DNA of 64,000 bases, from positions 2,852,001-2,916,000 of the forward strand of contig JAHRBS010000001.1 in NCBI GenBank assembly GCA_024305745.1, written 5' to 3'. The translations under genes and the position numbers were made by a program. Numbering within the stretch: the stretch's first letter is position 1; the number at the start of each line of letters is the position of its first letter. Source of the stretch: Polyporus tsugae (taxonomy: Eukaryota; Basidiomycota; Agaricomycetes; Polyporales; Polyporaceae). Positions 22,614-32,817 of the stretch are shown here, piece by piece. Below the pieces are notes generated by a model, which was given only the letters and a program-made list of their open reading frames with translations, was not told where the DNA came from and made no database searches.

Positions 22614-23292
22614 GGCGGAGTGACGTGAGACTCTGGGAGACGCAAGTAAGTAACGCGGACCGCGCCGTTCAAGCTTCAAGTTGCAGCAGCACTAGCCTCG
22701 TGACCGTGAGACTCCTCAACATGCTTGAAGAGACATCGGTGCATGTTTAAAGAACAACGCGCATTCATTATGTGCAAAGCAGACGCAAGGACGCTACAGG
22801 TATGTAGTACTTAAGTAAAACGACGGACAAGCGATAAAAATACAGCGCGACGACCTGGAATATCAGTGTCAGTGTGAGGTTAGAAGAACTTCGGCCGTAA
22901 CATGGGAGACAGTTATATACAGTAAGTACGAATGTACCTCGGGCCTGGGGCATAGCAAGCACACGCTGCCAGCATTATTACTACAGTGTGGGGGGGGATA
23001 CAGTAAGTAAGTGTAAGTGTGAGTGTGAGTGGGGGACATCATGATTCATGGGGAGTGCTCGTCATGATCGGATCCGAGTCAGCTAGAGGCTACAGCGCAA
23101 CATCGAAAGTGCGAGTGTTCAACGTTCAATAATGTTCATGCTAATCACCGTGGAACGTGAGATGGGGCCGGAAACGGCTCCCGCAGAATTTGAGAAAAAG
23201 AAAGGGAAAAAAAAGAAAACGGGGTGGAGGAAGGAAAAGAAAAAGTCCATGAGACGACGTGAGTGGGAGGGAGGGACGTTACAACGTTAAAG
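22614..23292. other. intergenic with a short GT-rich repeat
   Basis: Spacer without a recognisable gene. A simple AGTAAGT/GTGAGT-type repeat lies at about 23002-23031. A purine-rich run near 23195-23255 precedes the PRM1 stop codon. Confidence 0.5.
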
Positions 23293-26200
23293 TTACACCG
23301 CGATCGCGGTCGCGAACGGGTTCTGCATCGAGTCCGGCCGCTTGGGGTCCGCGAACGGGTTCGAATTTCGCGCCGCGGCGGTCGCATGTACGTTGTGCCG
23401 CGACCCGCGCGGCCACGACACGGCGTATGTCTGTGTCTGCGTCGTGAGGGCGACGCGGCGTTCGTCGTCGAAGGGCGTCACGAACGGGTCCACCGCCTGG
23501 GAGGACTTGCGCGCGTGGGTCGTCGTCATCAGTCGTGTGATCGGCGTCGACGTGTCGGGGTCGATCCGCTGCTGCTGCTGCTGTTGGCGCTTCGGGAGAG
23601 AGGGGAGCAGGGTGGGGGGCTTCAGGTACTGCGAGGACACCTCCGCGGGCTGGGGCGCGAGGCCGGGAGGCGGCCGCTCGTAGCCGTAATAGAGGGGGAG
23701 GGGGATGCCCGCGGACTTCGGCTGAGGTGCAGGGACGTTCGTGGTCGGCTTCACATCTTGCCCTACCCACGGTTTGGGTGGGGCTGCCATGGGAGAGTCG
23801 TCTGATGCAGGGGTCTGCACGATCATGGGCACGTTATCCGGGAAGAACGTGGTGTTGTCCGTGGAGATGGAGAGGTTGGGGCGTGAGCGGGAGCGGCCGT
23901 TGGGGCGGAGCTGGGTTAGGGCCTGCGCCTCGAACGTCTGGCCGGCAGGGAGGCGGTCGACGAAGGGGTCGTTCGGGAACGCGGATGAAGCTTGAGGTTG
24001 CGGTTGGGGGTTGGAGGAATCTGAATGCTCTGTGGATGGGATCAAAGGATCGGTGAAAGGGTCGTCTTGGCCTGACGATTGCTGCTGCTTCTTGGAACGG
24101 GAAATGGACTTGAAAAGTTGGGCGTGCTTGGAGAAGGAAGGTTTGGGGAACGGAGGAGCGCCAAGCTATGGGAGGGATTATGACAGGTCAGCTAAAGGCC
24201 ATCGGGTGGGTAGTGCCCAGGAAGGGACCTTACATGCTCGTGGAAGCGGCTCTTGTAGGCGGAGGGTTCTGGTTGTTGCGGCTTGTCATCAGCCAACACT
24301 TCGCGCTCTTGGGTGTAGGTGAGACAGTCCGCCGGGAGGGCGGGCGCATCTTCCTTCTTCAACGCGCCAAATAGGCTACGCCAGGTACCTTTCCTCTCCG
24401 AGGGCTTGCGACTGAGCGCCATCAGCCTGAAGGGCCTGCTGATCTTCGCGTTCGACTCGACGTCAGCTTCGTGGGTCGCGAAATCGGCGGTATCCAAAAT
24501 ATTGTCCCAGCTCTTCTGGTACTCTGGCTTCTGCATCATCGGAGGATAAGGCGGCTCGGGCTCGCCCTCATCCGGAGACTGCGAGCGCGCGTTCTTGCCC
24601 CACGAGCCCTTCAGCGAACTCCAGAAGCCGGCGCGTAGCTCCGCCTTCTCGTCCTGGGCATCTGCCAGCTTGACGTCGTACAAGGGCCCGTTCTTGCCGG
24701 CCTCGGTGTGCTTCTCCGACGCGTACCCGCTGTAGAACGCATCGATATGGTCGGACGAGTCACGGTCGCGGCGGCGCATGAGCAGCGGGCGGCCGTACGA
24801 CGTCCAGAACAGGATGCCGAGCGCCATGAAGACGACGAAGAGCCAGAGGGCGGCGAAGATGCCGAACATGATGCGCTCCTGCTTGAGCGACTTGACGTAT
24901 ACGGCCACGACACGCGCGACGAGCCCGCCGTTGTCGCCGTTGCCCGTGCCGACGGCGGCTTCCGCGATCGGCTGCGTTGCCTCGTTCACGGACTGGGGTG
25001 AGAGCACGAGGACGGTGTCGTTCACACGCGGGATGTCGACGTGTAGGTTGTCGTGGAGGAACGTGAGCGCGTTCTCGATCGCGTCGACCTTGGAGCCGAG
25101 GAAGCAGTTGAGGAAGTCCTGCAGGGGCTCGTTGAGCGGCGTGCCCCCGAAGACGGAGTTGATGACGTTCTGCACGTCCGAGTAGAAAGTGCTGATCGTG
25201 TCGTTGAGCGTCGTCGTCGTCCCGTTAACCCAGCCGAAGACGCCGTCGTTGATCGTGGACTGCACGTGGTCGACGCGCGCGTTCACTTGCGTCGCGTACG
25301 CTGCGGACTGGTTGTACATGCTCGCGTTCATCGACGTCGCGATCAGGTTCGAGAAGTTCGAGACGGAGGCCGCGGTCTGCTGCTGGAACTTGGCCTGGAT
25401 GGGGCCAATGGCGAGCAGTTGGAGTTCGACGGAGAGCAGCCCAAAGAAGCCGATGAGGAAGCACGCCATCGCGGGCGGGTGGAAGACGTAATGGAAGAAC
25501 CAGATGAGCTTGTCCTTCTTGGGCTTGCTCAGCCGGAGCAGGAGCTCAAGCTTGTTCACGATCTTGGTTACCAGCGGGTGACTCATCGTGCCCTCTATCG
25601 ACATGAGATCGTGGTCGGACATGCCGACCATGAGCCGGCCGTCGGGGGCGCGCTGGGTCTTGACGTCTGGGTCGGAGACGAGACCGTCGCGGATGCGCTG
25701 GAAGTGAGTCTTCATCGAGCGCCACTTGTACCATTCGAGCGCGCAGTTGGCGGCGATGAGGAGGATGATGAGGATGATCATGATGATGGTACCGATCTTG
25801 ACCACCTTGACCATGTCCCGTCCGAGGTCGTCCACGACGGACGTGTCCATCTGGTCGCAGAAAGTGACGGTGTTCTGGCTTGGAAGCGGAAGCGCGCTGA
25901 CGTCGAACGAGAGGCCGCCGAATGTATCGTTGATATCTTTCTTCAATAGCTCGAAAGGCGTGTCGACGCTGTTAAACATCGGTGAGTGAGCAATTAGCGT
26001 AGACGACTCCTTGTGTGCTTACATGGATTCGATCTTTCCCTTCAGGTCGGCTGGGGAAGGGATAGAGTTGTTAAGACTCCGAAGATCATCACCAAGAGAT
26101 GAAGGTAGCGTGAAATTCCTCAGGGATTCCAGGCCTGAAGTGTCAATGTGCGCTGGGACGTCTACGCCGAGGAAACTTGCAACCTTCGAAGCACCACTGA

Positions 26201-26803
26201 GGAAGCTGTTCACGACGTTCGCAGCGTCTTCAAGTCCGGTGGCGATGGGACCGGCCGCTGCTTGGATGAGAGAGTTCGCCTACGAAGAGATGAGGGATCA
26301 ATGTCAATTCTGTCTCTTGCGGTCAACGGAAAGGATGCAGCGGGAGTTGCGACACATACGTCATCGACTAAACTGATGAGGACCGAGAGTACAGAACGAA
26401 CGATGAGTTCGATGAAGCAGAGGAGAGTAGAGCGGTAAATGTCAATGACGAAGTTGATGATAGCCTCCATGACGGTGAGAGCGAGGACGAGGGTAGCACG
26501 AGCGGCGTTCATGGTGCCATTGACTGCATCGGTGATTTGCTGGTTGGTGGCGATGGCGAGATAGCGAGGCATGCTGGCAGTAGAGGTAGCAGCGTGCTCT
26601 GCAGCCTTACAACTGGCGAGGAGATCTTCCTTGGCATTGGTGACAGCGTCTTGGGCAGAGACGGAGGACAGCTGCAGACGGAATACAACGAAGATGAGAG
26701 AGAGGATGGGGTAAGCAAGCCATGTCAAAGACAGAAGGTGTGGTAGTTGGAGGTATGGGCGGATGTCGTGTGCGTAGTCCACGGATTCGATCCGGGAGGT
26801 CAT
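23293..26803 (-). CDS. PRM1: PRM1, plasma membrane fusion protein
   Basis: Multi-span membrane protein that promotes plasma-membrane fusion during mating and hyphal fusion. Four exons (26803-26360, 26279-26023, 25968-24234, 24165-23293) give 1102 residues. The N-terminal part has [18 protein letters not shown] and a second hydrophobic region ([20 protein letters not shown]). Later segments are [40 protein letters not shown] and [21 protein letters not shown]. The extracellular loops carry many N-glycosylation sites, as in the family. The C-terminal 400-plus residues are a hydrophilic tail with a short poly-Gln run, which looks cytosolic and disordered. The topology and sequence stretches support the call. 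Confidence 0.9.
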
Positions 26804-27826
26804 CGTTTGGGGGGGTCGACCGGCGACGAAGAGGAGAAGAATCTATGGGGGTCGTCGACGGACGGTGGTGGGAAATGAGGGAGGAAGCTCCGGAGGAGAC
26901 GGGGAGGTCCCTCCGGGGAGTGCATCCTTTTGAGAGAGAACACGGTCATTGTGTTCGGCTGGAGACCTTCCGATCCATGGAGGCCTCTGCCTGCCAATAT
27001 TTGCCATTGTTCTCAAGCACAATAAACAACCCAAATATGGAGCGCAGTGCTCCCCTAGCGCCTGAATAGACGCCCGTGCGGACCCTTAAATTTCCGCTTC
27101 TTCTGAGTGCACACATGTACATTGACCAGTGGCCGCGTACTTATGTCTCTCTTCTTACGTGTTATAGGTGAAGGACTCACCTTTACCGGCTCTCCCTCTC
27201 TCATCCGACAAATTTCTCCCAGACACGGATCTTTAACTCACCGTTTACGGGCCCCCTTGTCATGCAGGCAAAACATTCCACGCGCCTGTAACTATGAACA
27301 ACATAAGTTTTCCTATTCTTTTGAGACGCAGCTGTCGCTAAGTGGCTCCTAGTAACAGCTGAGTCGCAGAGCGCACCGCTGGGCCCGGGAGGCGGTGCGT
27401 GACGAAGAAGTTAACGTCTTCACCGGTAAGTGATTATATCTGCTGTGTGTGGCATTCACTTGAAGCTACGCGGTTAGGTTCTTGGTACTTTGGTTGCATT
27501 GGGTGCAGTCAGGATGCAGTTAGCACTATCCTGGCATAACTGTCAGGCCTCCACCAAACACTGCGTCCTTGCCACTAGGTCCCGAACAGCCCTGCGAGAA
27601 TGGGCAGAAGAGGCGGCGATCGGACGAGGGCTGCCAGAACGAGCCAACCTCGGCGGGTGACATCTTCCTCAACGCCCGCCTACAAAACCCGGTCAAATCT
27701 CCGCCACCACCCTCGTCCCCAACCTCCACCATCCTGCCCACACAGTCCTATCCACACGCCCACAAGGCTCTCTCCCCTAACGAGTCACGACATTCTACGC
27801 TCCTTAACTCATTCCCTCTCTTCAGC
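26804..27826. other. divergent promoter region between PRM1 and a secreted-protein gene
   Basis: About 1 kb with no convincing gene. A strong 8-bp inverted repeat is described separately at 27372-27399. The open frame upstream of 27827 is Pro/Ser-rich and probably 5' leader. Confidence 0.45.
27372..27399. repeat. 8-bp perfect inverted repeat (hairpin)
   Basis: CGCACCGC (27372-27379) and GCGGTGCG (27392-27399) are perfect complements around a 12-base G/C-rich loop containing GGGCCC. There is no T-run after it. It could be a protein-binding palindrome or a leader-RNA hairpin for the gene at 27827. Confidence 0.5.
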
Positions 27827-28852
27827 ATGCTACCTCTCAGCCTCTTGTCAGCCTGCGCCGCCGTCCTCGTCATACCGGCTTCGGCTGCCCCTCTTTCGCT
27901 CGAGTCCTCAGATCATCAACGATCCACTCGTTTTCTCGCCCCCTCGCCGAAACAAAGGCTTACAACCGACGGCAGACCCGCTTCTGGTGATGCTCCCGAC
28001 CTCTTCCTCCTTATGCCGCGCGGCGCTGCCTTCCGAGAGGCCGACTACGCCGTGAACGCCGCGTCCGCCTTCACGACTGCCGTCCCCGCCCAAAGCGCCG
28101 ACGCCACCCCTGCAGTCCTCGCCACTCGTGCTGTCCTCCGTCGGAATGGCTCTATTGCCTCAAGCTCTGGCTCTGGCAACAAGGCTCAGACCCACCGGCC
28201 TTCCACCGACGACTTGGCTACTCCCGTTGCTCTTGCCGCTGCGCCCTCTCCCCTCGGCGCCTTCGACTCTGTGCCTGGCACGGACCCGTCGACCTCGACG
28301 CTCTCCCAGCCCGCTGTGGACCGCCTGCTCAAGCCCGATGGTCTCTCGGGCTACAACAAGGCGTTCGCCGCTCCCCTCATCCAACCCGACACGCCGGCCC
28401 CGGGTGCCCCCGGCCCCGAGGCGCGCCCCCAGTTCAGAAACGCAAACCGCACGCTGTCTCAGACCCAGATGGACGGCACAGATGCGACGCCTCCCAACGC
28501 GGCCGCGCTCGCCCAGGTCGACGGTCCCAACGGCCAGCTCGTCGAGATCAGCAAAGACGCCGACGCTCCCCCCCAAGTCAACGCCATGGGCAATAAGTTC
28601 AAGTCTGACTCGCCCAGTCTGGCCGTTTCACGCAACATTGGCACCATCGACTCGCAGCATGACCGCCAAGGCCCCCTCGATCACTCTCGGTACCTCTCGG
28701 GAGACCAGAAGACGCAAGACGCGCAGAAACTCGCGGACAAGACAGAGAGCGCGCCTGGGGGCGAGCTAGTAACGGACCGGGTCGGCGGCGAGCAGAGGGC
28801 AGTCCCGGACGCAAGCAAGGCGGTACCTAACGCGCACAACAAGAGTTCTTGA
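27827..28852 (+). CDS. secreted low-complexity protein, unknown
   Basis: Single-exon frame. The ATG at 27827 is chosen because it opens a clear signal peptide (MLPLSLLSACAAVLVIPASA, with cleavage predicted near APLS). The frame itself is open further upstream, but that part is Pro/Ser-rich and unlike a start. The predicted precursor is 341 residues. After the signal it is rich in Ala, Pro, Asp, Ser and Gln, has few aromatics and almost no Cys, and has no recognisable domain. It could be a cell-wall or secreted disordered protein. C-terminal residues are Lys/Asn/Ser-rich with no GPI-type hydrophobic tail. Confidence 0.6.
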   Translation: MLPLSLLSACAAVLVIPASAAPLSLESSDHQRSTRFLAPSPKQRLTTDGRPASGDAPDLFLLMPRGAAFREADYAVNAASAFTTAVPAQSADATPAVLATRAVLRRNGSIASSSGSGNKAQTHRPSTDDLATPVALAAAPSPLGAFDSVPGTDPSTSTLSQPAVDRLLKPDGLSGYNKAFAAPLIQPDTPAPGAPGPEARPQFRNANRTLSQTQMDGTDATPPNAAALAQVDGPNGQLVEISKDADAPPQVNAMGNKFKSDSPSLAVSRNIGTIDSQHDRQGPLDHSRYLSGDQKTQDAQKLADKTESAPGGELVTDRVGGEQRAVPDASKAVPNAHNKSS

Positions 28853-29086
28853 ACAGGGGCAAGATCGTCAAGCTAGGCAACTTGGCGAACGAACGAGAAA
28901 CGCGTTTGAGATGGGTTTTCTGGGCTTCGGCTTTTGTGTACGGATGGGGATGATGTCATATGCAGACCATCACCTTGAATTGTCCTTGGGATCCAGAAAT
29001 CTATGGTACAGACACACTGAGTGGAACGTTACACGCCGAGAAGACAATACAGCCAGATAGCGACAAACAACGTTGCGGGAGGACGT

Positions 29087-30502
29087 TTACACGAGCTTTG
29101 CCTCCTTTTTGGCGAACTGGACCTGGGAGAGCCGGTGGCTGCGGAGGGTCATCTGTGTGTTCTGCGCGCCCTTCTTGGATGACGTCGTGGTGGAGGCCGC
29201 TGGTGCGATCGCGGTCTGGGAGAGCGATATTCGTGCTTCGTCGCCGGCGAAACCGGGTATACGGATGTTGTGATTGCGTTCTGGGGAGGAGCGTGATTGT
29301 GAGATGGATACAGATACATGCACAACAGAGGCGCATATATGTACGAGACAGGACGGATATATGCGCACCTAGATGAAGCTGGAGGTCCTTTACCTCGAGC
29401 GTGTCCGCCCCCCGGTGCTTCGCGAGTCGGCAGCCAAAGTTGGTGACGGAGTCGATGAACTCGTCTGCAATGTCGAGGAGCAGCTGGCATATGCATGCAT
29501 GCGGTCAGACACCTCGAGAGACGCAGACGAACAAGACAAGACGGGCATACATCCTCGACCTCCGGCTCGATCTTCACGTTCGGGTCGATGCTCGAGACGA
29601 GGTCCTGTATCGACCGCCGCATGCTCTGGTCCCCAGGGGTGTTCTTCCGCCGCGTCCGGCTGTCGTCCAGCGGGAGCACGGTCGAGTCTTCCGGCTTCGC
29701 AACCTGCGGCGGTGCGCCTGTCCACACCGGTACCGCAATCCGGCCTCAGTTCAGCTACCCCACGCCACCACAGGATAAGGATGTCGGTACGCACCTGATA
29801 TACGGCCGCTCGGGATGCCGCCAGTCAGCGACGGCCGCCCCTGCTGGGCAGGCTGCCATTGTACCGGGCCCTGCTGCGTCACAGATGGCGTCTGGCTGAT
29901 CGGGTAGCCATCGCTCGCGGGGGACGCCCCGAGGAAAGGGCTCGGGTTCGCGGTCTTGAACGCTGCGGTGGTGGGCGTCGCTGCAGTGGCCGTGGATGAG
30001 CCGGCCGCGGGTACGGATGGCGCGCCCTTTTGTCGTTTCGAGGGGCGGACAGACGGGTTGTTGCGTGAGGAAGTGGCGCGTTTGGCAGTGTGGGGGCGAC
30101 TCACCTGGACGGGCGCGATCGAGGTTTTGTGCTTCTCTGCGTATTGCTTGAGCTGCGAGGGGAGGTACCGTCGTTCAGTTGGGTGTTGATTGGGAGGGTG
30201 TGATGCTCAAGAGAACGCGACCTAGAGTCACGGTCGCAGACCGTAGGGACGGATTCAGACAAGGACGCGGGACGGGTAGGCACCTGGTTTATCTGATGCT
30301 GCGAGAGCTTGCCCTGCCTCGCGAGCTCCCCGAGCTGAGTCATGTTTGCGATGAGCAGCTGGGCGATGTGCTCGCCCGACATTGGGTCTCCTGTCTGCGA
30401 CTTGAACGCATTTCCGAGGGCTGTGATGATGTTAGTCGGCTGCTCTGCCGCCGCTTTTTGTGCCGGATTCAGAGGTGGTTGATTGGGCGGGTTAGATGCC
30501 AT
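29087..30502 (-). CDS. TAF12: TFIID subunit TAF12 (histone fold)
   Basis: Subunit of TFIID and SAGA that pairs with TAF4/ADA1 through an H2B-like histone fold. Five exons on the minus strand (30502-30284, 30152-29795, 29717-29551, 29483-29369, 29280-29087) give 350 residues. The histone fold is split over exons 3-5: [39 protein letters not shown], then [19 protein letters not shown] and [15 protein letters not shown], the TAF12 hallmark. The N-terminal half is Gln/Pro/Ser-rich, with a basic patch RPSKRQK. The GTGAGT at 30104 looks like a donor, but no acceptor fits and the frame reads through it. The gene is divergent from the F-box gene, with 257 bases between starts. Confidence 0.95.
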
Positions 30503-30759
30503 TGCAGAGTGGTAGAAAGCGCGGACCGAAAGAGAGTATAAGCACAAGGTGAGAGTGGCTCTGGGCAACACCGCGGCGCGTTGGTGGCTGGAGACTGCAG
30601 TCAAGTTCGGAGTCGGGCTTCAGTCTGGAGGCCGAGCACGTGGTACCTGCCATACAGGGAAAGCCTTGTTCTGTGTTCACCGATGCGCACGCGGGACGCA
30701 TGTCTTAAGCCCTCTCCGTCGAGTCCTCTGCCCCTCTTTCCCTTTCCATCTCTGCCATC

Positions 30760-32484
30760 ATGTCCACCGCTACAAGGCGACCATCAATGTGTGCCCTCCC
30801 AGACGACTTGCTCCTCCTCATTATCAGTTTCGTGGATGTACGGGATATCCTGTCCCTTCGCAAGGCACGCACTTGACATTTGCAGCCACAATCGTGTCTG
30901 ACCTCCTAAACCACCTATCTACAGACGTCCAGACGCCTGTTCACGATGAGCAAGCTCCGCTGGGTCTGGTATGACGCCATGAAACGCCACGTTATCCAAA
31001 AGGGCCTCCCCATCCCCGCCGCGGCCGTGGGTGACCTCAGAGCCCTCACCGCGGAGCACCTCGAGGCGCGTGCGGTCCATGCCGCCCACTTCCACGACAA
31101 CTGGAGCTCCGCGCACCCTGTCGCGCGAAAAGCCGTCGAGTTTTGCGCGGTGAACTACCTGGATGACGAGCTCCCGGACGACCAACGCGCCGCAGTCACT
31201 CACGTCTCGTTCTTGCCTGGACGGAACGGGCAGTATCTCATCACCGCCGTGGGACGGGTTTTGACTTGCTGGGAGATTCCCCTTGGGGAGTCGGAGGTGT
31301 ACCGGGTCGCGGAGTGGGTGTCGGCACGGCGAATCGAACAGGTGATTGTGAACGACGATCCAAAGGCGGAAGTTGTGGTTGCGTACGTGAGTGAGCACCC
31401 TGCAACGTGAGTCGCCCTCTCCCCTATCCTCTTTCCGCACCTTCAGCGTGGTAGGAGTGTGTGACTGACCCGCTATGCAGTCAGGGCGTCGTTGAGTGCA
31501 GGGGACTCGCGTTCGACAAGTTCCACGGGAAGTTCAATTGTCGGATGGAGTTGCGCGCGCACCGCCAAGTCGTCATGTCCCTCCACGTTCTGCATAGCGA
31601 TTACCTCATTTTCGGAGACCCGATGCATGTCTGCTATCTGACCGCGCCGACAATTGTCAAGCCGCTTGGCAAGCAGTCGTTAGCAGAGTTGCCGGTCAGT
31701 AGTCGTTCGAAGACAATAGTTCTTTACGGATACTCACGAATTATTTGTACAGGACAACGCAGTGCTTGCTGTGAAGCCCGTTAATCGATATCTGCTCATC
31801 GTTCGGCAGCGGACATTTGAAGTCACATTCGCCCCTTCGTGGAAAGGCATCCGGACCCCCCATGCCTCGCTCATCGCCGGTAGTATGTGCATCGAGATGG
31901 ACGTACCCGCATCAAGCTCCGTGATTGTCTTCGGCGACAACCCCCTTGCAGTTCGCCAGGAGGCTCCTGATTGGCCCATAGATCCCGTCACGGTACTGTC
32001 CCGCTATTCTGATGATGGCTTCGACACCATGCACCAGTATGATCTCCTGCCGAATCCCAAAGCGAGGACCGATGATGCGTCAAAGGCTTGCAATGGGACG
32101 ATGGACCGCCTTCCTTGCGTGTTCCCTTCGCAATATACCCGGGTGGTCAGCGTGGCGCCGTCGAGTTGCGATCTTCGAGTCGGGCCCAGCGGGAAGGGCT
32201 TCTGGATTGAGACGAGGAACGTTACCTTGCGGCACGCTCGCACGCCAGCGCGATGTATTGTTGGGTTTACCGTCAACCCGGGGCCGTACGATTCTGGCAA
32301 GAAAGGCGACATTCAACCGGCATCCCTGGAACTGTGCCAGGATGTCCTCTACTCGCGGCGGTGCAACATCCACGAGATCCTCTGGAAGAAATACATGATC
32401 GCCTCGACGGCGCTGGAGGACACAGTGGGCCGGATCGCGGTGGGGGATGTGATGGGGAAGGTGGAGGTGCTCGATCTCGCATGA
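30760..32484 (+). CDS. F-box protein
   Basis: Predicted substrate receptor of an SCF ubiquitin ligase. The N-terminus ALPDDLLLLIISFVDVRDIL is an F-box core (residues about 13-33). Four exons (30760-30864, 30925-31406, 31481-31694, 31753-32484) give 510 residues. Intron 1 begins with GC instead of GT (AAG followed by GCACGC) and ends CTACAG. Both the upstream frame and the downstream KTSRRLFTMSKLRWVWYDA support it. The rest is a globular region typical of Agaricomycete F-box proteins (for example WVWYDAMKRHVIQKGLPIP), with no LRR or WD40 motif visible. The target is unknown. Confidence 0.87.
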
Positions 32485-32817
32485 AAGGCGCGGACGGCGT
32501 GGTCTCTGGGCAGATGGCGTCGGCCGCGTGCACTGTAGCTGTATTGTATATATACCGCCCCTCCGTTATACCCTCTGTATCTCTAGGTTGCCTCCTCTTA
32601 CCTCACGCTCGGCGAGCACTTTCTCTGCATATGTTTCCGGGACAATAAGGATCTCGTCATTTGCTTTACGCAGGTCCGTGCGCGGCATGCACACAGACGC
32701 GGGCCCTGTGGGAAAGGGACAAGGGGCATGAGGCGGGTCCGCGCTCGCTGCCTCTCCCATTCTCTCCCTTGCTTCCTCCGTCCTCAACTTGAACCCCAAC
32801 CTCGTCGGGCATGACCA
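32485..32817. other. intergenic, no gene seen
   Basis: A 333-base spacer between two genes on the plus strand. A TATATATA-like stretch lies near 32547, and no reading frame is convincing. Confidence 0.5.

Noticed and set aside
24708..25949. Long plus-strand open frames across PRM1
   Set aside because: Antisense shadows with Arg/Glu/Val-biased composition; PRM1 membrane segments are on the minus strand.
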